This document shows, piece by piece, positions 50,062 to 64,000 of a DNA stretch of 64,000 nucleotides. Positions within the stretch are counted from its first letter, which is position 1. Each line of letters begins with the position of its first letter. The notes beneath the pieces are model-generated. The model searched no databases. It was given only the letters and a program-made list of their open reading frames with translations, and was not told where the DNA came from. Source of the DNA: an uncultured Photobacterium sp. (GTDB taxonomy: Bacteria; Pseudomonadota; Gammaproteobacteria; Enterobacterales; Vibrionaceae). Position numbers and translations under genes: made by a program. The DNA lies in assembly GCA_947039005.1 (NCBI GenBank), contig CAMQXY010000002.1, positions 1-64,000 on the forward strand, in the 5' to 3' direction.

Positions 50062-51009
50062 TCAATCATGCTGATGTAATGTCGGTAATCGATAAACAAA
50101 TGGATTACCTAGCGCACTACCTTGCGCCCCCTGTTTATCAAGAATATAGCCAATTTCTGTCATGGCTAACCACCGATTCTCACACCACATTGGTGCTAAC
50201 AGTGTTGGTCGACGCGCACTGGCAGCGACACGATGATAAACCACTTCAGGAGGAGTTAAGCGAATCATCTCACTCGCAATATCACTATAATCTTCAAGAC
50301 TAATCGGCTGCAATCGATCTGCTTTAAAGGCTTGTCCCATCTTACTGCCCTCTACTATATGTAGTGGATGTAATTTAATACCGTCGACACCCACCTCAAC
50401 CACCTTCTTCAAAGTCATGAGGTTATCTGCTTTCGTATCACCGGGTAAACCAACAATTAAATGAGTACAAATTTTAATGCCTAATGCACGTGCTCGTTGA
50501 GTGATAGTGGCATAACACTCAAAATCATGACCTCGATTAATCCGTTTAAGGGTTTTTTCATTGGCGGTCTGTAAACCTAACTCAAGCCAAATTTCATACC
50601 CTTGTTCTACATACCCTGCCAATAAATCTAAAACGGCATCTGGTACACAATCAGGGCGAGTACCCACACATAAACCAACAATATCCGCCGATGTTAGCGC
50701 TTGTTCATACATGTTTTTTAAACTTTGCACTTCAGCATAGGTACTGGTATATGCCTGAAAATAAGCAAAATAACGTTTAGCGCGATGCACTTCTCCTGCA
50801 CGAGCCGTTAGTTGTTGTTGAATGGGTACGAACTGATTCTTTTCATCAGCAAATGACGCAACATTACAAAATGTGCAGCCACCACGACCGATAGTGCCAT
50901 CACGATTTGGACAACTAAAGCCACCATGTAACGTAAGTTTATGAACTTTTTCACCATAACGATGTTGAAGATCTTGTCCAAAAGTATTGACGAGTTGATG
51001 CAATTGCAT
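50062..51009 (-). CDS. Radical SAM protein, YhcC family (TIGR01212)
   Basis: Predicted radical SAM enzyme of unknown substrate. The 315-residue protein has the family's cysteine arrangement (FSCPNRDGTIGRGGCTFCNVASF, about residues 32-52), giving a CxxC end that binds the [4Fe-4S] cluster, followed by YFQAYTSTYAEVQSLKNMYEQAL, GTRPDCVPDAVLDLL and ICTHLIVGLPGDTKADNL. YhcC lies between arcB and gltB in E. coli as well, so the neighbourhood is conserved. It is divergent from gltB here. Confidence 0.9.
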   Translation of the reverse strand: MQLHQLVNTFGQDLQHRYGEKVHKLTLHGGFSCPNRDGTIGRGGCTFCNVASFADEKNQFVPIQQQLTARAGEVHRAKRYFAYFQAYTSTYAEVQSLKNMYEQALTSADIVGLCVGTRPDCVPDAVLDLLAGYVEQGYEIWLELGLQTANEKTLKRINRGHDFECYATITQRARALGIKICTHLIVGLPGDTKADNLMTLKKVVEVGVDGIKLHPLHIVEGSKMGQAFKADRLQPISLEDYSDIASEMIRLTPPEVVYHRVAASARRPTLLAPMWCENRWLAMTEIGYILDKQGAQGSALGNPFVYRLPTLHQHD

Positions 51010-51440
51010 GGTATTACCTAGCGTTTAAACAATGAATAATCTACGTTGGCGCAGACCAATAACAAAAAGAGCCGCAACATATCATCAATCACCTTAATGG
51101 AGGTTGTGCTAAGACAAAGAACACTATCTCTATCGTAATTTGTCACCATTTAAGAAAGGCTTATTTCAAGCTTACTATATGCTTAACTTATGCATCAATA
51201 GTGTTAATTTTTATTGGTAATTAATGTGTCGAAATTGTAGGATAGTTATACTTGTGTGCAATTTGTAAACAAAAAAAGCCCTACAATTACGCTGTTTTAG
51301 CGTGATTAATATGGTTATTGAGCCATAAGTAACGTGTATTGTTACTCATAATCGTAATACAGCAGAATTAAGTTTGTGAATAAAGCCAATTTCATTATCA
51401 CAAACACACTCCCAATAACACAGGACAGGAGTCCATCTCA
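51010..51440. other. Upstream region of the first glutamate synthase operon
   Basis: AT-rich divergent spacer. It contains a TATACT at 51247-51252 that could be a -10 element and, nearer the gene, a perfect 8-bp stem GTTTGTGA / TCACAAAC (51372-51379 and 51398-51405) with an 18-base loop. Confidence 0.5.
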
Positions 51441-51456
51441 ATGTGCATTGGGTGTG
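51405..51456 (+). promoter_or_regulatory. Structured leader hairpin of gltB copy 1
   Basis: CACA-(CT)-CCCAAT (51405-51416) pairs with ATTGGGTGTG (51447-51456). The enclosed loop holds a small hairpin GGAC-AGGA-GTCC (51423-51434), a ribosome-binding motif and the ATG of a 14-codon mini-ORF. Confidence 0.5.
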
Positions 51457-51485
51457 AAAATAAATTAGGGATAACCAAGTCTTAG
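51441..51485 (+). CDS. Possible leader mini-ORF upstream of gltB copy 1
   Basis: ATG at 51441 opens a 14-residue reading frame, MCIGCENKLGITKS, ending with TAG 35 bp before gltB. GGAG lies nine bases upstream inside an RNA hairpin loop. It has two cysteines, but whether it is translated is unknown. It could be a regulatory leader peptide or chance. Confidence 0.35.
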   Translation: MCIGCENKLGITKS

Positions 51486-51519
51486 GAATATGACTTGATG
51501 TAACTGGAAGGATGTATCT

Positions 51520-54500
51520 ATGACAGCTCAAGAGCTTACCGCTCAGGGACTTTATGTGCCTGAATTAGAGCACGATGCTTGTGGCATCGGCTTTGTTGCC
51601 CACCTTAAAAACCGTAAATCTCATCACATCGTCACTCAAGCTCTCGATATGCTCGCGCGTATGGAGCATCGAGGTGGTCAAGGGTGCGATCCTAGCAGCG
51701 GTGATGGTGCCGGAATATTACTGCAAAAACCCCACGAATTTTTATTAGAAGAAACCGTTAAGCAGGGTCTTAAATTACCGACTTTTACACAATACGGGGT
51801 CGGGGTCGTATTATTTCCAAAAGATGAACATAAACGTCAACAATGCCGAGAAATTCTTGAGCGTAATGCTAAACGCCTTGATCTAGAAATCATTGGCTAC
51901 CGTGTACTACCCGTCGATAATTCAATGATTGGTGAAGATCCACTCAGTACGGAACCTCAGTTTGAACATGTTTTCATTACTGGTGGTGCCAATCTAGATC
52001 CTGCGGTATTAGAACGTAAACTGTATGTCTTACGTAACTATACAGTGCGGGTCTGTTTAGAAAGCGTGTCTAATATTGGTGATGATTTCTACATCAACTC
52101 ACTGTCCTATAAAACATTAGTTTATAAAGGCCAGTTAACTACCTCTCAAGTACCACAATACTTCCTTGATTTACAAAATCCTTCAATGGTAACCGCATTA
52201 GCGTTAGTACATTCACGTTTCTCAACCAACACTTTCCCACGCTGGCGCTTAGCGCAACCGTTCCGTTATATCGCCCATAACGGTGAAATTAATACCGTTC
52301 GTGGCAACCTTAATTGGATGAAAGCGCGTGAAGCGATCCTAGAGTCAGACTTATTCAGTCAACAAGAGCTCGATATGCTGCTGCCTATTTGTCAGGAAGG
52401 CAGTTCAGACTCCTCCAATTTTGATATGGCGCTTGAATTATTAGTGCTATCGGGTCGTAGTTTACCGCACGCACTGATGATGCTGATCCCTGAAGCATGG
52501 CAAGAAAATACCAGCATGGATCCTAAGCGTCGTGCTTTCTACCAATACCATGCCAATATTATGGAACCGTGGGATGGTCCTGCATCAGTCTGCTTTACTG
52601 ATGGCGTTCAAGTGGGTGCAACCCTTGACCGTAATGGTTTACGTCCATCACGCTATACGGTGACTAAAGATGATTTCCTGATCATGGCATCAGAATCTGG
52701 TGTGGTAAAAATTGAACCTGAAAATGTGCAGTTCCGTGGGCGTTTACAGCCAGGTCGTATCTTTGTTGCCGATCTCGAACAAGGTCGTATTATCTCTGAT
52801 GAAGAAGTCAAAGATGGTATTGCCACATCACAACCGTATGAGCAATGGATCAAAGATAATCTACTAACGCTTAAAACACTGCCAGATGCTGACAACATGT
52901 ACCACCAGCCAACCCCTGAGCGCCTGTTACATCATCAACAAGCCTTTGGTGTCAGCTCTGAAGAAGTCAACGATATTATCGTACCGTTAGCCACTACTGG
53001 TTATGAACCTCTTAGTGCAATGGGTGCTGATTGGCCGTTAGCGGTGTTATCCCACCAGTCTCAACATTTATCCAATTACTTTAAGCAGCTATTTGCGCAG
53101 GTGACTAACCCACCGATCGATCCGATCCGTGAACGGATGGTAATGTCACTTAATACCTACTTAGGTAAAGATCAAAACCTACTCACTGAAACGCCAGAGC
53201 ACTGTCATAAAGTAGAACTCGAATCACCGGTCCTTTCTAATGCTGAGTTAGAAAAAATTCGCGCGATTGATAACGAACATTTGCAATCAAAGACCTTGGA
53301 TATTGTGTTCCGTGCCAGTGGTGAACAAGGCAAACTTGATCGTGCATTGAAGCGTATTTGTCAATATTCAGAAGATGCGGTTATTGATGGTTACTCAATC
53401 ATTATTTTGACTGACCGGGCGGTTAACTCCAACCATGCCGCTATTCCAGCAATGTTAGCCGTGGGTGCCGTTCATCACCACCTGATCCGTAAAGGGCTAC
53501 GTGCTAAGTGTGACATCGTGGTTGAAACTGGTGATGCCCGTGAAACTCATCACTTTGCCACGCTTATCGGTTATGGTGCTAATGCCATCAACCCTTATTT
53601 AGTCACTGAAACACTGGTTGATCTACAACATAAACGTAAGCTTGATCCAGAATTACCAACAGACACCTTATTTAATAACTACCGTAAAGGCGTTAACGGC
53701 GGACTGCTAAAGATTTTCTCTAAAATGGGAATTTCAACCTTACAGTCTTACCATGGTGCCCAAATTTTTGAAGCGCTCGGTATCAGTAAAGCGGTGGTTG
53801 ATAAATACTTCACCGGTACAGTGACCCGTATTCAGGGTCTAACTATCGATGATATTGCTCAAGAAGTACTTATACGTCACCGTGTTGGTTATCCAACTCG
53901 TGAAATCCCTGTACAAATCCTCGATGTTGGTGGCGTCTATCAGTGGAAACAACGTGGTGAAAAACACCTGTTTAACCCTGAAACGATTTCATTGTTACAG
54001 CAATCAACGCGCGAAAAAAATTATCTGCAATTTAAGCAATATGCAAAAGCTGTCGATGACCAAGGTGATAATGCCGCCACGCTGCGCAGCCAGCTTGATT
54101 TTGTTAACAATCCAACAGCTTCAATCACGCTTGATGAAGTAGAACCGATTGAAAATATTCTCAAACGATTCGCAACTGGTGCCATGAGCTTTGGTTCGAT
54201 TTCTTATGAAGCTCACTCAACTTTAGCGGTTGCAATGAACCGTATTGGCGCTAAGTCTAACTCAGGCGAAGGCGGTGAAGATCCGATTCGTTTTGATAAA
54301 AAAGACAACGGCGATTGGGAGCGCTCGGCGATTAAACAAGTTGCATCTGGCCGTTTTGGCGTTACCTCATACTACCTAACCAACGCCGCTGAACTGCAAA
54401 TTAAAATGGCGCAAGGTGCAAAACCAGGAGAAGGCGGACAACTACCTGGTGATAAAGTCGATGATTGGATCGGTGCAACCCGTCACTCAACCCCAGGGGT

Positions 54501-56067
54501 TGGCTTAATTTCACCACCTCCTCACCACGACATTTATTCCATCGAAGATTTAGCCCAGCTGATCTTTGATTTAAAAAATGCTAACCGTGCTGGTCGTGTT
54601 AACGTCAAATTAGTTTCAGAAGCTGGCGTGGGCACCATTGCCTCAGGCGTTGCCAAAGCCAAAGCTGATGTGGTGCTTATTGCTGGCTTTGATGGCGGTA
54701 CAGGTGCATCACCGATGTCATCGATTCGCCATACGGGTTTACCATGGGAACTAGGCTTGGCTGAAACCCACCAAACCTTACTGAAAAACGGCTTACGTAA
54801 CCGTATCGTTGTGCAGTCTGATGGGCAGATGAAAACCCCGCGCGACCTTGCTATTGCGACCTTACTGGGTGCTGAAGAATGGGGCGTTGCAACCGCCGCT
54901 TTGGTTGTTGAAGGCTGTATCATGATGCGTAAGTGCCATAAAAATACGTGTCCGGTAGGTATTGCAACTCAAAATAAAACCCTGCGTGAGCGCTTTGATG
55001 GTCGTGTAGAAGATGTCGTCACCTTCTTCCAATACATGGGTGAAGGTTTACGTGAAGTGATGGCTGAACTTGGTTTCCGTACCATTGATGAAATGGTCGG
55101 CCAAGCGCATAAACTTAAATTACGTGATGATATTGGTCACTGGAAATACAAGAACCTTGATCTTAGCCCTGTACTACACATTCAACCGCCACGTGCTGAA
55201 GATGGTATTTATAATCAACGCCAGCAAGATCATGGCTTAGAAAACGTCCTTGACCGCACCTTGATTAGATTGGCACAACCCGCACTGACCAACGGTGAAG
55301 CGGTAACGGCACAACTGCCGATCATCAACACCGATCGTAGTGTCGGTACGATGTTATCCAATGAAATATCTAAAGTGTATAAAGACCACGGCTTACCATT
55401 GCCAATGACGGTTAAATTTAACGGTTCAGCAGGCCAAAGCTTTGGCGCTTTCCTTGCCAAAGGTGCCCACTTTACTGTTGAGGGCGATGCCAATGACTAC
55501 TGGGGAAAAGGACTCTCTGGCGGTACTTTGGTGCTCTACCCTGATCGCCACTCCGATATTATTGCCGAAGATAATATCGTGGTCGGTAATGTGTGTTTCT
55601 ACGGTGCAACCTCAGGGGAATCTTACATTCGCGGTTTAGCTGGTGAGCGTTTCTGTGTCCGTAACTCTGGTGCAAAAGTTGTCGTTGAAGGTATCGGTGA
55701 TCACGGCTGTGAATACATGACCGGAGGTGTTGCCATTATACTTGGTCAAACCGGTCGTAACTTTGCCGCTGGTATGAGTGGTGGTGTCGCTTATGTGTGG
55801 GATCAATTTAGTGACTTTGAAACCAAACTCAATGCTGAATTAGTTGATATTGACCCTATAGAATCTGAAGATAAGACATTGTTATTCGATATGTTAACTA
55901 AACATATGGCATTAACAGGTAGTACAGTCGCAGAGCTGTTCTTATCTAACTTTGAAGCTAACCTTGAGCAGATGATGAAAGTAATGCCAAGGGATTACAA
56001 AGCCGTATTACAACAGCGTCAAGCTGCCGCCCAAAACAAGGAAACGTTGGAGGCCATCAATGGGTAA
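51520..56067 (+). CDS. gltB: Glutamate synthase large subunit, Bacillus-like type (copy 1)
   Basis: Transfers the amide of glutamine to 2-oxoglutarate to make two glutamates. The 1515-residue protein has a 20-residue propeptide before the catalytic Cys21 (EHDACGIGFVAHL), the class II amidotransferase domain (MARMEHRGGQGCDPSSGDGAG-type block), the FMN domain ([44 protein letters not shown]), the [3Fe-4S] cysteines (MRKCHKNTCPVGIATQ) and the C-terminal beta-helix domain. Its N-terminal style (GLY.PE.EHD.CGIG) resembles Bacillus GltA more than E. coli GltB. GGAAGGA precedes the start, and it overlaps gltD by 8 bp. Confidence 0.96.
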   Translation: MTAQELTAQGLYVPELEHDACGIGFVAHLKNRKSHHIVTQALDMLARMEHRGGQGCDPSSGDGAGILLQKPHEFLLEETVKQGLKLPTFTQYGVGVVLFPKDEHKRQQCREILERNAKRLDLEIIGYRVLPVDNSMIGEDPLSTEPQFEHVFITGGANLDPAVLERKLYVLRNYTVRVCLESVSNIGDDFYINSLSYKTLVYKGQLTTSQVPQYFLDLQNPSMVTALALVHSRFSTNTFPRWRLAQPFRYIAHNGEINTVRGNLNWMKAREAILESDLFSQQELDMLLPICQEGSSDSSNFDMALELLVLSGRSLPHALMMLIPEAWQENTSMDPKRRAFYQYHANIMEPWDGPASVCFTDGVQVGATLDRNGLRPSRYTVTKDDFLIMASESGVVKIEPENVQFRGRLQPGRIFVADLEQGRIISDEEVKDGIATSQPYEQWIKDNLLTLKTLPDADNMYHQPTPERLLHHQQAFGVSSEEVNDIIVPLATTGYEPLSAMGADWPLAVLSHQSQHLSNYFKQLFAQVTNPPIDPIRERMVMSLNTYLGKDQNLLTETPEHCHKVELESPVLSNAELEKIRAIDNEHLQSKTLDIVFRASGEQGKLDRALKRICQYSEDAVIDGYSIIILTDRAVNSNHAAIPAMLAVGAVHHHLIRKGLRAKCDIVVETGDARETHHFATLIGYGANAINPYLVTETLVDLQHKRKLDPELPTDTLFNNYRKGVNGGLLKIFSKMGISTLQSYHGAQIFEALGISKAVVDKYFTGTVTRIQGLTIDDIAQEVLIRHRVGYPTREIPVQILDVGGVYQWKQRGEKHLFNPETISLLQQSTREKNYLQFKQYAKAVDDQGDNAATLRSQLDFVNNPTASITLDEVEPIENILKRFATGAMSFGSISYEAHSTLAVAMNRIGAKSNSGEGGEDPIRFDKKDNGDWERSAIKQVASGRFGVTSYYLTNAAELQIKMAQGAKPGEGGQLPGDKVDDWIGATRHSTPGVGLISPPPHHDIYSIEDLAQLIFDLKNANRAGRVNVKLVSEAGVGTIASGVAKAKADVVLIAGFDGGTGASPMSSIRHTGLPWELGLAETHQTLLKNGLRNRIVVQSDGQMKTPRDLAIATLLGAEEWGVATAALVVEGCIMMRKCHKNTCPVGIATQNKTLRERFDGRVEDVVTFFQYMGEGLREVMAELGFRTIDEMVGQAHKLKLRDDIGHWKYKNLDLSPVLHIQPPRAEDGIYNQRQQDHGLENVLDRTLIRLAQPALTNGEAVTAQLPIINTDRSVGTMLSNEISKVYKDHGLPLPMTVKFNGSAGQSFGAFLAKGAHFTVEGDANDYWGKGLSGGTLVLYPDRHSDIIAEDNIVVGNVCFYGATSGESYIRGLAGERFCVRNSGAKVVVEGIGDHGCEYMTGGVAIILGQTGRNFAAGMSGGVAYVWDQFSDFETKLNAELVDIDPIESEDKTLLFDMLTKHMALTGSTVAELFLSNFEANLEQMMKVMPRDYKAVLQQRQAAAQNKETLEAING

Positions 56068-57526
56068 GCCTACGGGATTTTTAGAATTTGGTCGCGAACT
56101 GCCAAGTAAGTTAGATCCAAGTGTTCGTATTCAAGATAATAAAGAGTTTGTTCTTAACGAGGAATTTGGTGACAAAATTCAAGAACAATCATCGCGTTGC
56201 ATGGATTGTGGCGTACCGTTCTGTCACAACGCATGTCCAATCGGTAACATCATTCCTGAATTTAATGATGCGGTTTATCGTGATAGTTGGGAAGAAGCGT
56301 GGAATATTTTAAGTTCAACCAATAATTTTCCTGAATTTACCGGTCGTGTATGCCCAGCCCCTTGTGAAAGTGGCTGTGTGCTTGGCATCAACCAAGATCC
56401 AATTACTATCTGTAATATTGAAAAAACCATTGTTGAAACGGCGTACCGTGAAGGGTACGCCAAACCGAAAATTCCACGTTCGCGCACAGGTAAAACCATT
56501 GCCATTATTGGTTCAGGTCCTGCGGGCTTATCTGCTGCAGAGCAGTTAAACAGTGCAGGTCATACCGTGACAGTGTTTGAACGTGATGAAAAAGTTGGCG
56601 GCTTACTGCGCTTTGGTATTCCTGATTTTAAACTTGGAATGGATATTATTGATCGCAAAATCGACTTAATGGCGCAAGCCGGAGTCAAATTTGAAGTCAA
56701 TGCCCATATCGGTGTCGATATTAATGCTCGACAATTACGCCAAGAATTTGATGTTATTTTGCTAACGGGTGGATCTACCGTACCACGTAATTTACCTATC
56801 CCTGGTCGCGAACTTAATGGGGTTCATTTTGCGATGGAATTTTTAGCCCAAAATAACCGTCGGGCTAATGCTATGGATCTCAAAACGTTAGAAGTTCATG
56901 CGCAAGATAAACATGTCGTGGTGATTGGTGGTGGCGATACGGGTTCTGACTGTGTCGGCACGTCAAACCGCCATGGCGCGGCAAGTATCACTCAAGTCGA
57001 AATCATGCCATTACCACCCGAGCAACGCCCAGCAAATCAACCGTGGCCGTCATACCCAATGATCATGAAAACCTCAACTTCTCACGAAGAAGGCTGTGAT
57101 CGCTATTGGAATATTCTGACTAAAGAATTTATTGATGATGGTAACGGTAATGTCAAAGGGCTACGGATCGCTGATATTGCATGGCAAGATGCAAAACCTG
57201 GTGAAAGACCAAACTTTGAAGAAGTTGCCGGAACGGAACGCGTTATTGCCTGTGATATGGCCTTTTTAGCGATGGGATTTTTACATCCAGAGCCAACTGG
57301 TGTGTTAGCACAATTGGATATTAAACTCGATGATCGCGGTAATGTCGCCACTCAAAATTTCGCCACTAGCCAAGCTGGCGTATTTGCTGCTGGAGATATG
57401 CGAACCGGTCAATCATTAGTGGTACGTTGTATTAACGAAGGTCGTGAATCTGCACGAGCCATTGATAGTTACCTCATGGGCAACTCTAATTTAGAAGCTA
57501 AAGCTGATTCATTAATGCTTTCTTAA
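56060..57526 (+). CDS. gltD: Glutamate synthase small subunit (copy 1)
   Basis: FAD-containing NADPH oxidoreductase that feeds electrons to the large subunit. The 488-residue protein begins MGKPTGFLEFGRELPSK, as in Bacillus-type small subunits. It has the low-potential [4Fe-4S] cysteines (SRCMDCGVPFCHNACP and GRVCPAPCESGC), an FAD Rossmann motif (IAIIGSGPAGLSAAEQL) and a NADPH motif (HVVVIGGGDTGSDCVG). It overlaps gltB by 8 bp, so the subunits are translationally coupled. A terminator follows. Confidence 0.96.
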   Translation: MGKPTGFLEFGRELPSKLDPSVRIQDNKEFVLNEEFGDKIQEQSSRCMDCGVPFCHNACPIGNIIPEFNDAVYRDSWEEAWNILSSTNNFPEFTGRVCPAPCESGCVLGINQDPITICNIEKTIVETAYREGYAKPKIPRSRTGKTIAIIGSGPAGLSAAEQLNSAGHTVTVFERDEKVGGLLRFGIPDFKLGMDIIDRKIDLMAQAGVKFEVNAHIGVDINARQLRQEFDVILLTGGSTVPRNLPIPGRELNGVHFAMEFLAQNNRRANAMDLKTLEVHAQDKHVVVIGGGDTGSDCVGTSNRHGAASITQVEIMPLPPEQRPANQPWPSYPMIMKTSTSHEEGCDRYWNILTKEFIDDGNGNVKGLRIADIAWQDAKPGERPNFEEVAGTERVIACDMAFLAMGFLHPEPTGVLAQLDIKLDDRGNVATQNFATSQAGVFAAGDMRTGQSLVVRCINEGRESARAIDSYLMGNSNLEAKADSLMLS

Positions 57527-57558
57527 ACTTTATTGTTACTAGATTCTACTAAAATAAT

Positions 57559-57586
57559 AAGCCAGCTTCGATAAGCTGGCTTTTTT
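57559..57586 (+). terminator. Terminator of the first gltBD operon
   Basis: Perfect 10-bp stem AAGCCAGCTT / AAGCTGGCTT, loop CGAT, followed by TTTT. Confidence 0.93.
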
Positions 57587-57847
57587 ATTGATTACAGATC
57601 AGCATATTATGCTGCCTCTTTTTATTATAACACCGTAACAATAACGACCATGAATAGGCTACATTCCTATTACAACCTCACCTAATAAGTGTTTATTAAC
57701 AACCAAATAAAAACTTACAGCTGTAATCAATATAGCTTTATTTCAGATGGTTAAAATTAATATTCACCTATTAGTAGTTATAAATATCATTTGTTAGCAA
57801 TATTTGACCTTTTTGTAAATTATCGTTAGTTTGAAATATCGTAGGAG

Positions 57848-57882
57848 GCAAAATGTGCGATCAATATTGATTATCATTTTGC
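57848..57882 (+). promoter_or_regulatory. Nested hairpin in the leader of gltB copy 2
   Basis: GCAAAATG (57848-57855) is the exact complement of CATTTTGC (57875-57882). Between them lies the 12-bp palindrome ATCAATATTGAT (57860-57871). A further hairpin CTGTTT-ACAAC-AAACAG (57890-57906) follows, directly before the gltB ribosome-binding site. Confidence 0.6.
57853..57870 (+). CDS. Possible five-codon leader mini-ORF upstream of gltB copy 2
   Basis: ATG at 57853 encodes MCDQY then TGA. It is preceded four bases away by TAGGAGG, one of the best ribosome-binding sequences in the window, with no longer gene to explain it. The ATG lies in the 5' arm of the hairpin at 57848-57882. It ends 54 bp before gltB. 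Translation is not proven. Confidence 0.35.
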   Translation: MCDQY

Positions 57883-57924
57883 AGTAAAACTGTTTACAAC
57901 AAACAGGAGCAACGGAGAATTGCA

Positions 57925-63812
<5,888 letters not shown>

Positions 63813-63846
63813 AATACCAAAGTCATTAACATTAATGAGTTATCAG

Positions 63847-63875
63847 CACAGCAGTTGCCTCTAATAACTGCTGTG
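63847..63875 (+). terminator. Possible hairpin after gltD copy 2
   Basis: Perfect 10-bp stem CACAGCAGTT / AACTGCTGTG with a nine-base loop, 35 bp past the gltD stop. No T run follows, so termination is uncertain; it may protect the mRNA 3' end. Confidence 0.5.
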
Positions 63876-64000
63876 TCGTTACAACGGTTAAAAGTGTTTA
63901 AACAAGAGTTTTTGGAATAATGATTATGGCTCATGCTACAATCTTAGCCATATCAGCACTGCGAGTGCACACCATCAAAAAGAGATACCATTCATGAAAA

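Noticed and set aside
54534..54923. 129-codon minus-strand frame inside gltB copy 1
   Set aside because: Opposite a strongly conserved FMN-domain region; typical shadow in a gene with strong codon bias.
63994..64000. ATG near the right edge that could start another gene
   Set aside because: Only two codons are visible, with a weak AGAGA upstream; not enough to call.

Overview
This window looks like conserved chromosomal backbone from a low-GC marine gammaproteobacterium of the Vibrionaceae, most likely Photobacterium or a close relative. The evidence is the gene content and order: rpsT/murJ, ribF-ileS-lspA, nptA next to thyA, a VpsR-type regulator next to lysS, thrABC-grcA, arcA facing arcB, and two glutamate synthase operons. 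I saw no rRNA, tRNA, CRISPR array, insertion sequence, prophage or toxin-antitoxin module. I found no obviously new multi-gene system. The most interesting items are regulatory leaders, a tandem duplication and changes at key residues.

Layout. 1-8.2 kb (minus strand): ispH (cut by the window edge), fkpB, a first lspA, a terminator, a second lspA, ileS, ribF, murJ; this covers isoprenoid, lipoprotein, flavin and cell-wall functions. 8.4-12 kb: rpsT with a UUG start, a DUF502 membrane protein, nhaR, a small secreted protein and nhaA. 12.4-18.4 kb: Na+/phosphate transporter, thyA, a TauE-type permease, ptsP (EI-Ntr) and rppH. 19-28 kb: mutH, a VpsR-like regulator, lysS, prfB (programmed +1 frameshift), recJ, dsbC, xerD. 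28-37.3 kb: fldB, brnQ, trmN6, srmB, yaaA, an alanine/sodium symporter, a DUF3545 gene, ung and nfo. 37.5-43.1 kb: grcA with two FNR boxes, then thrABC on the other strand behind a Thr/Ile-rich leader peptide and attenuator. 43.3-51 kb: aceK, a small predicted outer-membrane protein, an RraA-family gene, arcA, arcB and a YhcC-type radical SAM gene. 51.4-63.8 kb: two complete glutamate synthase operons in tandem, the first of the Bacillus-like type and the second of the enterobacterial type, each preceded by a structured leader containing a possible mini-ORF.

How the genes fit together. Several genes concern the oxic/anoxic switch: ArcA/ArcB, an FNR box upstream of arcA, and GrcA, which rescues damaged pyruvate formate-lyase, under paired FNR boxes. 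Another group concerns nitrogen and amino acids: two glutamate synthases, the threonine operon, BrnQ, an alanine symporter and PtsP. DNA repair genes (mutH, recJ, ung, nfo, xerD) are scattered through the window. Most convergent gene pairs are separated by a clear hairpin terminator, so transcription units can be read with fair confidence. Identities rest on my reading of the translated sequences and remembered family sequences; no database search was run.
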